Below, in pieces: positions 16,918-25,492 of a stretch of 52,286 nt of DNA. A program made the position numbers and the translations under genes. This DNA comes from Methylobacterium sp. 10 (GTDB lineage: Bacteria > Pseudomonadota > Alphaproteobacteria > Rhizobiales > Beijerinckiaceae): positions 1,436,992 to 1,489,277 of the forward strand of contig NZ_KI912577.1 in assembly GCF_000519085.1 (NCBI RefSeq). Direction: 5' to 3'. The notes beneath the pieces are model-generated. The model searched no databases. It was not told the DNA's origin and saw only the letters and a program-made list of their open reading frames with translations. Within the stretch, counting starts at the first letter, position 1. Every line of letters begins with the position of its first letter.

Positions 16918-17616
16918 ATGAGCATGTCACCCGAACGGACATTACCAGCATCCGGCGCCGAAGGAGACCTCGGAAAGGCCATCGACGCGCTTCGCGCCGG
17001 CTCCTACACCGAGTCCCTCTCGCGATTGCGGCCCCTCGCTGAGGCTGGCGTTGCCGAGGCGCAGGCATGGCTTGGGGCGCACTACGCCAACGGCTTCGGC
17101 GTGGACTCGTCCCTCTCCGAAGCGTTCGGCTGGTACCGGCGTGCCGCCGAAGGAGGCAACGTGGCCGCCGCGACTAATGTCGGCGCGATGCTCGCCATGG
17201 GCCAGGGGGTTGCGCAGGATCGCGGCGAGGGCGCGCGCTGGCTCGAACGTGCTGCTTCCGGCGGCGACGTGATGGCGCAGTACAATCTCGCGACGATGCT
17301 GGCAAAGGGCGATGGCTTGCCGGCGGACCCCGTACGCGCTGCCTTGCTCTATCGGTCTGCCGCCGAGGCCGGTCACTATCCGGCTCAGGCGCGCCTCGGG
17401 TACCTCTACGCGAATGGCATTGGCGTTGGAAAGGACCGGGTGGAGGCCTTCGCTTGGCTTTCTCTGGCTGCCCAGCATGGCGTCGGCACGGCGCTCAACG
17501 CCCTTGAGGCCATCATCAAGGAGATGTCTGCCGACGAGAAGCGCACAGGCATGACGCGCATGCAGGGCCGTCGCATCGGTCCGGTCGATGCCCGCATCAA
17601 TCCGATCCCAGGTTGA
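16918..17616 (+). CDS. Sel1-repeat (TPR-like) protein
   Basis: A 232-residue protein made mostly of Sel1-like repeats of about 36 residues: AQAWLGAHYANGFGVDSSLS, AATNVGAMLAMGQGVAQDRG, AQYNLATMLAKGDGLPADPV, AQARLGYLYANGIGVGKDRV. No signal peptide or membrane segment, so cytoplasmic. The repeats form an alpha-solenoid for protein-protein contact. It sits between the Rieske-like gene (4 bp gap) and a small unknown gene (4 bp gap), clearly in the same transcript. A scaffold or assembly role for dimethylformamidase is an inference from this position only. Confidence 0.85.
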   Translation: MSMSPERTLPASGAEGDLGKAIDALRAGSYTESLSRLRPLAEAGVAEAQAWLGAHYANGFGVDSSLSEAFGWYRRAAEGGNVAAATNVGAMLAMGQGVAQDRGEGARWLERAASGGDVMAQYNLATMLAKGDGLPADPVRAALLYRSAAEAGHYPAQARLGYLYANGIGVGKDRVEAFAWLSLAAQHGVGTALNALEAIIKEMSADEKRTGMTRMQGRRIGPVDARINPIPG

Positions 17617-17620
17617 GCCG

Positions 17621-17914
17621 ATGATTTACAGCGTTCAGCAGATCAAGTTCGAGTTCGCCACCTACGTCAAAGAGTTCGGCGCCGATTTTGCCGGATGGTC
17701 GGTGGGCGTTGCGGATGATGCCCGTCAAGCCCTGTTCCGCGAGAACGGCGTGGACGAGGCCGGTGACGTCTGGCTCTGGAAACAAGCGCTCACCCCCACG
17801 GCCGCCGCCATGGTCCGGTCCTGGCTGGTCGATCGTCATGGGGTCTCGAATGTCTCCGCCGAGGCCTCTGGTGCTGAGGTTTTCATATTCAAGCGGCACT
17901 GTGCGGAAAATTGA
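17621..17914 (+). CDS. Small hypothetical protein at the end of the dmf operon
   Basis: A 97-residue acidic protein starting MIYSVQQIKFEFATYVKEFG, 4 bp after the Sel1-repeat gene. It is rich in aromatic residues (Trp, Phe, Tyr), with a helical middle (AMVRSWLVDRHGV) and a beta-like end (AEVFIFKRH). No family recognised. Tight spacing makes it the last gene of the dimethylformamidase operon. Confidence 0.65.
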   Translation: MIYSVQQIKFEFATYVKEFGADFAGWSVGVADDARQALFRENGVDEAGDVWLWKQALTPTAAAMVRSWLVDRHGVSNVSAEASGAEVFIFKRHCAEN

Positions 17915-18168
17915 TAAGCCCTCGGCTAATCGCCGTCTTTGGGCGAAGCAGTATGGGCTACGGCACGTCGTTCTCGGACAACCTCGTTGAGGTCGCCCGG
18001 GCGAGTTAGCGGAACGAAGGCCAACGCAGGCGTCCTTCCGGGGGACCTGTGTCTACGGCCTTGCTCCGTTCGATGAAGGCTCACGAGGCGAGCCTTTATG
18101 CGGCATACCCCCGGACGGGCATCCGCGACAGGCGGCGTCCGAAGCGATAGCAAAGGAATGACTCCGAC

Positions 18169-18585
18169 ATGAGCAACATCGCGACGGTTGCGAAGGCCTT
18201 CTTCGATGCCTGCGAGACAGGTGGTGGCTGGGAGGCATGCGAGCGCTATTGCACTCCTGACGCGACCTTCTCGGCCCAAGCCGACGCCTTAGCCGGCGTC
18301 ACCTCGCTACGGGATTATACGGATTGGATGAAGGGGCTTCTGACCTTCATCCCCGACGGTCGGTACGAGGTGAAATCCTTCGCCACGGACGAGGTGCGCC
18401 GGAACGTAGCGGCATACGGTATCTTCCGCGGAACCCATACCGGGGAAGGCGGTCCGTGCCCACCGACGGGCAAGAGCACGTCGACCGACTACGTCTACGT
18501 GATGCAGTTCGAGGGCAACAGGATCGTTGGGATGACGAAGATCTGGAACGACGATCAGGCGGTAAGGGCGCTTGGTTGGGCATAG
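18169..18585 (+). CDS. SnoaL-like / NTF2-fold protein
   Basis: A 138-residue protein of the SnoaL-like polyketide cyclase/ester cyclase group. The N-terminal helix TVAKAFFDACETGGGWEACE is followed by RYCTPDATFSAQ, the usual start of the cone-shaped NTF2 fold. The central YTDWMKGLLTFIPDGRYEVK and end YVMQFEGNRIVGMTKIWND are standard for the family. Family members bind or isomerise small molecules; no specific substrate can be read. It is separated from the dmf operon by about 250 bp, so probably independently transcribed. Confidence 0.8.
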   Translation: MSNIATVAKAFFDACETGGGWEACERYCTPDATFSAQADALAGVTSLRDYTDWMKGLLTFIPDGRYEVKSFATDEVRRNVAAYGIFRGTHTGEGGPCPPTGKSTSTDYVYVMQFEGNRIVGMTKIWNDDQAVRALGWA

Positions 18586-19323
18586 CTCTCAAAGTGGCGC
18601 GCCTCGTCCTCCAACAAGCAGTATGACGAGGCCGCCATCCGTTAGCATTCAAGCCGCTTCAGCGAGAGGCAGCCTTCCTTGTGGCTGGTTCCGAAAGCGG
18701 AAGGGCCAAAAACCACCCATCCCGGTCATACGCGTCCGTCTATCAGGCTGCCCAGAAGCGGACGCTCCGAAGGTCCGACAAGGGTCAACATCGGCTGGCC
18801 ATCAACGTCCGCTTCACCAATCGGACGCCCGGAAGCGGACGGATTGCGATCGACCCTTTGCAGCCCCTGGGAAGGTCCGCTTCCGGCAGCTTAGTGGACG
18901 AAGACTTCCGACCGGAAAGGGTGGAATGCCGCCATTCCGGTTTGGGGTGGGAAAACAAGGAAAACGAACGTTCGCTTCGAAAGTAGCGCCAATCGGTTTT
19001 GCGCCACGACCCGATTTTGATTTTGGCCAGAGCGAAAATGTTCATGTGCAGCTCGATACAAGTCTCACGAGACGATCATTTTTGTGTACATACTAATTCT
19101 ATGCGTTACTAAGCTACGAATTCACTGCGAAATTGTAAATATTCATCACCCAATCATGCCAGAATTTCTGTTCGACACGGGCGGCTGGTCGGTCGCCCTA
19201 AAGTTGGTCTTGGATAGGTCGTGATCCTACGGCACCGCTGCTTCATAACTCCGCTAGCGTTTCTAGGCGGAGAGAGGCGGCAGCCTGTCATTAGGTGGTT
19301 GTGCAGGCTGAGGGACGAGCGCT
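18586..19323. other. Non-coding stretch with dispersed GC-rich repeats
   Basis: No gene seen. The first half (see 18700-18985) holds several copies of AAGCGGACG-like words. The second half is AT-richer (19020-19160) and featureless to my eye. Confidence 0.5.
18700..18985. repeat. Degenerate dispersed repeat, AAGCGGACG family
   Basis: Repeated words in both orientations: GAAGCGGACGCTCCG, AACGTCCGCTTC, GGAAGCGGACGG, GGTCCGCTTCCGG, plus a TTGGGGTGGGAAA end. The same vocabulary recurs at 34290-34440 and 49925-50110, always outside genes. Confidence 0.5.
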
Positions 19324-20196
19324 CTAAGCGCCCTGTCCCATGACGAGCGACACCGGCTGTCCGGGACAGGTCTCGACTGCGGTGAACCCGCGGGAGCGCA
19401 GTTCAACCTCCATGTCAGGACAATCCCATAGGTGACCGCCGCTCCGGGCCAGCCGCAGGGCCGCAAGTGCGGCTCCGACGGGCTCCGCCGGCGGGGTATA
19501 GAGCCCCACGACCAGATGTCCCTTCGGTTTGAGAGCAGCCGTCAGTCGATCAAGCGCTGTCCGAGCCGCGTCATGCGAGAGGAAGGGCGCCGGGAGCCAT
19601 GTCAGCGAGTAGGCCGCCACTTCATCGAAACGGGTCACATCTTGCAAGCGAAGTTCGATGCGGCTGCCAAAAGGGCTTGCCGCCACGTTCTCGCGGGCTA
19701 AATCGAGGGCGGGCTTCCAGATGTCCAAACCAACGATATCCAGCGAAGGCCATTGCGCGGCCGCCTCCAGGGCGATGCCAGCGACACCGGTGCCAACGTC
19801 CAGGAAACGCCCGCCAAGCGCGGCCGAGAGCGCCGGGCGCTCCGCCGCCAAGGATGCCAAGCGCCGCACGACGCTGCGCGAGGCCTGGCCTTGAGCCTGC
19901 AGCATCGCAGGATCGCTGACCTGCCAGAGCGGAGGCCGCTCCAAACGTTCGAACAGATCCCGAGATTCCTCTAGTGCGTGGGTAGCGGATGTCAGCAGAG
20001 CGGCGATCCGCTCCTGATCGAGTTCATCCAGGCCTTCCGGCAGCAAGGCAGCGATCGCATCGAGCAGACGGCGCTCTACCTTCGGATGGACCTTTGACCC
20101 TCCCAGCCGCAAGCGTAAGACCGCGCCGATTACGGCGAGCCCCCTTGCTTCATCTCCCATCTGCCGCAGCCTATGTTCAACAGTATGGACATTCAT
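19324..20196 (-). CDS. Class I SAM-dependent methyltransferase
   Basis: A 290-residue protein. Helical N-terminal 120 residues lead into a Rossmann methyltransferase domain: motif I is GGRFLDVGTGVAGIALEAAA near residue 128, the acidic strand end is LDIVGLDIWKPALDLAREN, motif post-II is IELRLQDVTRF, and GHLVVGLYTPP is a late strand. The substrate cannot be read; the AYSLTWLPAPFLSH segment suggests a small-molecule enzyme. It stands alone between non-coding stretches, with no operon partner. Confidence 0.82.
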   Translation of the reverse strand: MNVHTVEHRLRQMGDEARGLAVIGAVLRLRLGGSKVHPKVERRLLDAIAALLPEGLDELDQERIAALLTSATHALEESRDLFERLERPPLWQVSDPAMLQAQGQASRSVVRRLASLAAERPALSAALGGRFLDVGTGVAGIALEAAAQWPSLDIVGLDIWKPALDLARENVAASPFGSRIELRLQDVTRFDEVAAYSLTWLPAPFLSHDAARTALDRLTAALKPKGHLVVGLYTPPAEPVGAALAALRLARSGGHLWDCPDMEVELRSRGFTAVETCPGQPVSLVMGQGA

Positions 20197-20573
20197 CGGG
20201 GACGACCAGTGCGATGATCACGACACCTAGCCGTGACATGTGAATGAGAAGGATCTCGCATGATTGCGACCGATCCGATGTGCTCGGATCAAGATCGATT
20301 CATGCGCGTGGAGATAATCGGCGTGGGACCATTCGAAATTTCGCCGACGACAAGTGCGCTTGAGGCAACAGTACTGACTAAAACTCTGATGATGCCGATA
20401 TGATTCTATGCATCTGCTCGACGCGCATGAAATCATCAGTTCTCGGCTCCGGTCATCACGCAGGATGGCGCCAAGATCTCGGACAATCGTGCCAATGACC
20501 GAGCATCCAGGCATCGCCATCCTGCCGACTTCGCCACCGCGAACGCCGTCCATCGGCCCGGCGCGGGACTACG
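20197..20573. other. Intergenic region
   Basis: Several short overlapping frames exist on both strands, but none looks like a protein. It is AT-richer than its neighbours around 20310-20420. It contains the promoter of the methyltransferase gene and the 3' flank of the GMC oxidoreductase gene. Confidence 0.45.
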
Positions 20574-22196
20574 CTACGATGACAGGCCGTGAGCCTGGTG
20601 GATCATATGTGCAGCCCGCTCTCCGATGATGGCGCACGGCGCTTGAGTATTCCCCGTGGTCACACGCGGCATGATCGAGGCATCCGCGATACGCAGGGAT
20701 TCGATCCCGTAAACCTTCAGCGATGCATCGACGACCGACATCGCGTCACGGCCCATCTTGGCCGTGCAGCTCTGGTGCCAGTAGGTGACCGCGGCATCAC
20801 GGACGAAGTCTTCGCGCGCGTCACCCTTGAGGTCGCCGGGCATGGCCTCGTTGCGGACAAAGGGCCGGAACGCGTGAGCATTTCCCAATTGGCGGCAGAG
20901 ATCAACGCATCTGAGGGCCGTTGCCATATCCGCGGGCTCGGACATCATGTTGGCCTCAATCGCCATCGGCACCGAGGGGTCGGCGCTTGTCAGACGCAGC
21001 CGGCCGTGGCTCGCCGGATGCGCGAGTCCGGCAAACATCGTCCAGCCATGCGCCGGCACACCGCGTGCCGCGGTCCGGTCGCTCGGGACAGGGAATTCGA
21101 CCTGGCAGAACAACACGTCCGGCGCATCGAGTTCCGGACGACTCTTCCAGTACAGGGGGGCCTCGCTACCGCTGTTACGCGGGGCGATCGGCTCCTCGTA
21201 ATTCCAGATGCATCCGAAGGACACGTGGTCTTGAAGGTTTTGCCCGACGCCCGGCAGATGCTGCAGCACCGGTATTCCCACGCGGGTCAATTCCGCCTGA
21301 TCTCCGATGCCCGAATGCATCAGGACTTTGGGCGTCTGGATCGCGCCCAGTGACAGCACGACCTCGGACCGGGCGTGGATCGTGAGGACCTGCCCGGCGC
21401 GAACCACCTCGACACCAACGGCACGCCGATTCTCGATCAGCACGCGTCGAACGGTCGTGTCGGTCAAGACCGTCAGGTTGGGGCGGTCGAGCCAGGGGTG
21501 GATATAGGCCCGGTAAAGCGACTGGCGCCGGCCGTCGCGGACCAGCATGTCCGAGATAGAGGCACCGCCCGGCCCCTCCATCATCAGGCCGTTCGGGTGC
21601 TCGAAGGTCGGGATACCGATCTCGCGGGCGGCATCGAGCATCGCGTATGCAATGGGACTGGGATCAGAGGCGGGCTGGACCCAGACCGGACCCGATTGGC
21701 CGCGATAGGCGGGATCGGGCGTCCCCTGCCAATTCTCGATCCGACGGTAGATCTCGAGGACGTTGTCGTAACCCCAGCCGGGATCGCCTGCCTCTTCGGC
21801 GAAGAAATCCCAGTCTCTGCGATGCCCGCGCGCCCACACCATGACGTTGATGCTAGAGCCACCCCCGAGACCTTTGCCCATCGACATCGACAGGGCACGA
21901 CCGTTCAGATGCGGGTTCGGTTGCGCCTGGAAACCCCAATCCCGCTCGCTGCCCAGATTGGCGGGCCATTGAGCGGGGTCGAGCACGGCCTCCGCGTCAT
22001 CGCTGCCGCCGGCTTCGATCAACAGCACCTGCGCTTCGGAGTTCTCCGCGAGCCGCCGTGCGACGACGGAGCCCGACGCGCCAGCGCCGCACACGATGAA
22101 ATCGTAGTGCGGCTTCAACTCGGCGATCAGGCGCCCTTGGTTCTCCCGCGCACGACGAGACAAATCCCGGTCTTCATCAAAGGTTTGGCTCACCAT
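20574..22196 (-). CDS. GMC-family FAD oxidoreductase (choline/alcohol dehydrogenase-like)
   Basis: A 540-residue flavoenzyme. The start at 22196 (MVSQTFDED) has AAGGAGG 8 nt upstream on its strand; a longer frame exists but lacks this. FAD-binding motif is FIVCGAGASGSVVARRLAE near residue 34, GMC signature 1 is GKGLGGGSSINVMVWARGHR near 105, and signature 2 is GAIQTPKVLMHSGIGDQAEL. The catalytic His is in TYWHQSCTAKMG, and the C-terminal flavin segment is TTGNTQAPCAIIGERAA. It oxidises an alcohol group; the substrate is not apparent. The gene is divergent from the HTH-GAF regulator, with an operator-like dyad between them. Confidence 0.9.
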   Translation of the reverse strand: MVSQTFDEDRDLSRRARENQGRLIAELKPHYDFIVCGAGASGSVVARRLAENSEAQVLLIEAGGSDDAEAVLDPAQWPANLGSERDWGFQAQPNPHLNGRALSMSMGKGLGGGSSINVMVWARGHRRDWDFFAEEAGDPGWGYDNVLEIYRRIENWQGTPDPAYRGQSGPVWVQPASDPSPIAYAMLDAAREIGIPTFEHPNGLMMEGPGGASISDMLVRDGRRQSLYRAYIHPWLDRPNLTVLTDTTVRRVLIENRRAVGVEVVRAGQVLTIHARSEVVLSLGAIQTPKVLMHSGIGDQAELTRVGIPVLQHLPGVGQNLQDHVSFGCIWNYEEPIAPRNSGSEAPLYWKSRPELDAPDVLFCQVEFPVPSDRTAARGVPAHGWTMFAGLAHPASHGRLRLTSADPSVPMAIEANMMSEPADMATALRCVDLCRQLGNAHAFRPFVRNEAMPGDLKGDAREDFVRDAAVTYWHQSCTAKMGRDAMSVVDASLKVYGIESLRIADASIMPRVTTGNTQAPCAIIGERAAHMIHQAHGLSS

Positions 22197-22365
22197 TTCA
22201 TGCCTCCTTCTTCCATAAACTGTGGTCACTGGGGACAAAGACAGTTCCCCCGGTCTTTGGTGGCTTCCGCTGCGAAATGCTGGAGTTGCCGAGATCCGGC
22301 TTCGGGAGACGGTGCACCCGTCTGCGGCTCGTGGCTGAACCGCTACAGGGAAGCGTCGCTATATC

Positions 22366-22380
22366 AAATCTATCAGATTT
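22366..22380. promoter_or_regulatory. Operator-like dyad between divergent genes
   Basis: AAATCT-ATC-AGATTT, a perfect 6-bp inverted repeat in an AT-rich stretch, 170 bp from the GMC start and 110 bp from the HTH-GAF start. The binding protein is unknown; the HTH-GAF protein is the obvious candidate. Confidence 0.4.
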
Positions 22381-22490
22381 AGCAAATATGCCAATTTTGC
22401 GCGGGGACGGCTTCCCTGCTAGGGCTCGTTTTTTGCTGCCGACGGCGCCGTTCGCGTCGGCGGGATCGGCAGGTGGACACAGTGAAGGCG

Positions 22491-23648
22491 ATGGAGAAGG
22501 ACATCCTCACCACGGCCCAGACGGCCAAGCTGCTCGGCGTTTCAGTCCGCACAGCTCAGCTGCTCATCGAGGGGGGCTCAGTTCCGTCCTGGAAGACGCC
22601 GGGTGGGCATCGCCGTGTGTATCGGACGGATATCGAAGCGCTCATCGAGGGGGGTGGATGTGGCACGCCCTCGGCCTCCGCCACTGTGATCGTCATCACA
22701 CCGGGAGATCGGATTCGATCCTACGAGGAAGTGTTCGCCGCCGTCCCCGAATGCGAGGCTGAGATCTTCGAAGATCTGCATGCCGCGCTGTTCGCGCTCG
22801 GCTCGGCCCGTCCTCATGCCATCGTGGTCGATCTTGCGGACGGGGATGTTGAGCGGTCCGGCCTCCTGCACAGCCTCGTGGCCAACCCCTCCTTAGGTCA
22901 CAGCCGCATTTTGGCCGTGGGTGCCCCCGTGCCGCGGGAGAGGTCCGATGGGCTCGATCGGGTGATCGCGATCGATACCCCCGATCAGGCGGTGGCGGCC
23001 GTCCGCCGGTCGCTGGCCGATACGGGGCAGATGGCACTGCCGTCCGGGGCCTTGCCCTTCCCGGTCGCCCTCAACGAGGGCCAGAGGCTTGTTGCGTTGG
23101 AACGATCCGGGCTCCTGGGCACGGCGCCCGAGGAGACCTTCGATCACCTGACATGGCTTGCCAGCCAGACACTGAAAGCACCGATCTCGCTGCTGACCCT
23201 GCTCACGCGGACGCAGCAATGGTTCAAGTCACGCCTCGGGCTCGACCTTCCGGAGACGCCGCGGAGTTGGGCGTTCTGCAACTATACGATTCTGCAAAAA
23301 GGGGTCTTCTCGGTGGAGGATCTCGCAAAGGACCCTCGGTTCAACAATAATCCGGCCGTTGCGGGCGATCCTGGGTTCCGCTTCTACGCAGGCGTTCCCG
23401 TCCTCGACAACGAAGGCTTCCCCGTCGGCTCGCTCTGCGTGATCGACTACAAGCAGCGCGTGCTCGATGAGCGTGAGGCGCAGGCTCTGTCGGCGCTTGC
23501 CGCTCTGGCCTCCTCCGAGGTCCGCCTGCGGGCGACCGAACGGCAATTGCGCGAGGCCCTCCGAAGGGAGGGACGGCAGGACTCGGCCCGAGGCCGCGAT
23601 CCTGTTGCGCAGCATGCGGTGAAACCTTACGATCAATCTCGGGCTTGA
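22491..23648 (+). CDS. HTH (excisionase/MerR-like), receiver-like and GAF fusion regulator
   Basis: A 385-residue protein of unusual layout. Residues 5-55 are an excisionase/MerR-like winged HTH (TAQTAKLLGVSVRTAQLLIE, then WKTPGGHRRVYRTDIEALIE). Residues 60-165 look like a receiver-type alpha/beta domain (ATVIVITPGD, HAIVVDLADGD, ILAVGAPVPRER). Residues 190-340 are a GAF domain of the type found before PAS kinases (RLVALERSGLLGTAPEETFD, AFCNYTILQKGVFSVEDLAK, FYAGVPVLDNEGFPVGSLCV). It ends in a charged coiled segment. Start at ATG 22491 chosen; GTG codons at 22473 and 22482 are possible. It probably regulates the divergent GMC gene in response to a GAF ligand (inference). Confidence 0.75.
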   Translation: MEKDILTTAQTAKLLGVSVRTAQLLIEGGSVPSWKTPGGHRRVYRTDIEALIEGGGCGTPSASATVIVITPGDRIRSYEEVFAAVPECEAEIFEDLHAALFALGSARPHAIVVDLADGDVERSGLLHSLVANPSLGHSRILAVGAPVPRERSDGLDRVIAIDTPDQAVAAVRRSLADTGQMALPSGALPFPVALNEGQRLVALERSGLLGTAPEETFDHLTWLASQTLKAPISLLTLLTRTQQWFKSRLGLDLPETPRSWAFCNYTILQKGVFSVEDLAKDPRFNNNPAVAGDPGFRFYAGVPVLDNEGFPVGSLCVIDYKQRVLDEREAQALSALAALASSEVRLRATERQLREALRREGRQDSARGRDPVAQHAVKPYDQSRA

Positions 23649-23879
23649 GGGCGCCGGGCGTCATGGCGACCTGGGCCGACGCGTCGCCCGTGCGCGCTCC
23701 AACGAAGCCGCCTTGCGTCGTTCCTCACGCAAGGTCTCCATGGTCGGCTGCCACCATCCGCGGGCCAGTTCGGCCTGGCCCGGTGCCGCCCGCGCGGGCC
23801 AGGCACGGACCAACTCGTCGTGCGTCGGCCTGCGCCGGGTTGCCTAGATCAACGTTCCGGCACGCCCGATGCCCGGGTA

Positions 23880-24401
23880 GAATCGGTTGGCGACCGACGT
23901 TTCGACGACCCCTCCCGTGACCGTCTCCAAGACCCAGCTGCGGTCGCGTCCCCGGCCTACATGCGGGACCGCATGCGCCCCACCGACCCGACCGGACTTT
24001 CGTCCCTGGACGGCATGGTGATGCGCTCGTTGCAAACCGGGCGTATCCGCCACTGGATCATGCGCGACGCGGCGGGCCGCGAGATGCCGACGCTCCTACA
24101 GGAGAGTGTCGTGGTCAATAATCCGGGCGCTATGCGGGACGCGGCATTGCTGGGCCTTGGCGTGGCGTTGGTCGCGATGCCGGACGTCCTATCCGCCTTG
24201 GACAAAGGCGACCTCGTTCGCCTCGTGCCACGTTGGTACGCTGATGCGGGTGCGATCTCCGTCTACTATGCCTCACGCACCCTTCTGCCCGCGAAGACGC
24301 GCGCCTTCGTGGACTGGGTCTCGGACGCCTTCAAGGCGCAGCGTCTGGCCGAGCGGTTCGCCGGCGGTTTTGGTCAAGCCGCCTCGCCTGGTCCTGCCTA
24401 G
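23880..24401 (+). pseudogene. LysR-family regulator, C-terminal fragment
   Basis: Only the effector-binding half remains: VASPAYMRDRMRPTDPTGLS, then GREMPTLLQESVVVNNPGAM, LLGLGVALVAMPDVLSALDK and LLPAKTRAFVDWVSDAF, all standard LysR landmarks. The N-terminal HTH and the first part of the effector domain are missing, and the 200 bp upstream reads as unrelated. It ends against a hairpin shared with the convergent intact LysR gene. Confidence 0.8.
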
Positions 24402-24410
24402 GATTGGTGG

Positions 24411-24440
24411 GGCGCAACATGCAGTCCTGAATGTTGCGCC
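24411..24440. terminator. Bidirectional hairpin between convergent genes
   Basis: GGCGCAACAT (24411-24420) and ATGTTGCGCC (24431-24440) give a perfect 10-bp stem with a 10-nt loop. It lies between the plus-strand LysR fragment and the minus-strand LysR gene, so it can serve both. Confidence 0.6.
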
Positions 24441-24471
24441 GCCCTGTCGTCGGGCAACTCGGTTGGCATAC

Positions 24472-25398
24472 TCAGAGCGGCTGGCTCGACCAGCCTGGAC
24501 GGGACAAGTGACTTGCGAAGTAGGCGGACAGCGCCTCGACCTTCGCAGGCCGTGCCTGCGCGCTCGGCGTAACGAAGTAGAGGGCACCCGCCTCAAGGTG
24601 CCAATCAGGTAGCAGCACCTCCAGGCGCCCCTCTGCGAGGTACTCCGAGGCGATAAAGTCCGGTAGTTCCGCCACGCCCCGCCCGGCGAGCAATGTCGGA
24701 AGCAGGGCGTCCGCGTTCGTCACACGCAGCATCCCGGCGGGAATGATGGTCGCTTTTTCCCCTGTTACGTTGGTCAGACGCCAGGAACCCTGACGCGCCC
24801 GGTAGGCGTAGCCGAGACACCGGTGGGCAGCGAGGTCGCCCGGATGGGCCGGCCTACCGTGTTCAGCCACGTAGGTCGGTGCCGCCACGATGAGCGGCAC
24901 GACCGGGCAGAGCCGCCGTGCCACCAAGGAGGAATCCTCCAGGACCGCAATCCGCAATGCTGCGTCGAAGCCCTCCCCAATGAGATCGACGACAGCGTCG
25001 CTCAGGTGCAGGTCAATGGTGATGTCCGGATAGAGCCGAAAGAACTCGGGCAGCAGAGGCGCCACCCAGCGAAGACCGAAGGACATCGGCACGGCCAGAC
25101 GAACCGTGCCGCGCGGACGGCTCGACAACTCGTGTGCGGCGTTCTCCGCCTCCTCGGCCTCATGGAATGACCGCGAGGCGCGCTCGACCACGCGTGAGCC
25201 GAACTCGGTCAAGGCGAGCTGGCGAGAGGTGCGGTTGAAGAGGCGACCGCCCAGACGCGCCTCCAGCCGGGTCACGGCACGCGAGACGGTAGCGACCGAA
25301 ACTTCCGTGGCCCGGGCCGCCCCAGCGTAGGAGCGCTCCTCCGCCACCTTGGCGAAGAGCGCCAAGCCTTCGAAGTCCGGCAGCTTCGACATCGACAA
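24472..25398 (-). CDS. LysR-family transcriptional regulator
   Basis: A 308-residue regulator, full length for the family. N-terminal winged HTH is [20 protein letters not shown] then [20 protein letters not shown]. The effector domain has [20 protein letters not shown] near residue 96, [20 protein letters not shown] near 126 and the [13 protein letters not shown] region near 195. It diverges from an SDR gene, with a dyad in the 94-bp gap, the usual arrangement for a LysR regulator controlling its neighbour. The effector is unknown. Confidence 0.9.
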   Translation of the reverse strand: MSMSKLPDFEGLALFAKVAEERSYAGAARATEVSVATVSRAVTRLEARLGGRLFNRTSRQLALTEFGSRVVERASRSFHEAEEAENAAHELSSRPRGTVRLAVPMSFGLRWVAPLLPEFFRLYPDITIDLHLSDAVVDLIGEGFDAALRIAVLEDSSLVARRLCPVVPLIVAAPTYVAEHGRPAHPGDLAAHRCLGYAYRARQGSWRLTNVTGEKATIIPAGMLRVTNADALLPTLLAGRGVAELPDFIASEYLAEGRLEVLLPDWHLEAGALYFVTPSAQARPAKVEALSAYFASHLSRPGWSSQPL

Positions 25399-25408
25399 AC
25401 CTGCAACG

Positions 25409-25423
25409 ATGGCTTTCAGCCAT
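25409..25423. promoter_or_regulatory. Candidate LysR operator
   Basis: ATGGCT-TTC-AGCCAT, a perfect 15-bp dyad in the gap between the divergent LysR and SDR genes. Binding by the adjacent LysR protein is inferred. Confidence 0.4.
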
Positions 25424-25492
25424 TTCTATTTCGGCAGAACGGGGCTGTCGATAGCTTCTCTCCATCGGCAACACAGGCCCACGGAGTTTTCC

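Noticed and set aside
20227..20553. 108-codon minus-strand frame between methyltransferase and GMC genes
   Set aside because: No start signal, Arg/Cys/His-rich, no protein-like periodicity.
21375..22382. 335-codon plus-strand open frame
   Set aside because: Antisense to the GMC oxidoreductase gene and runs through its promoter.
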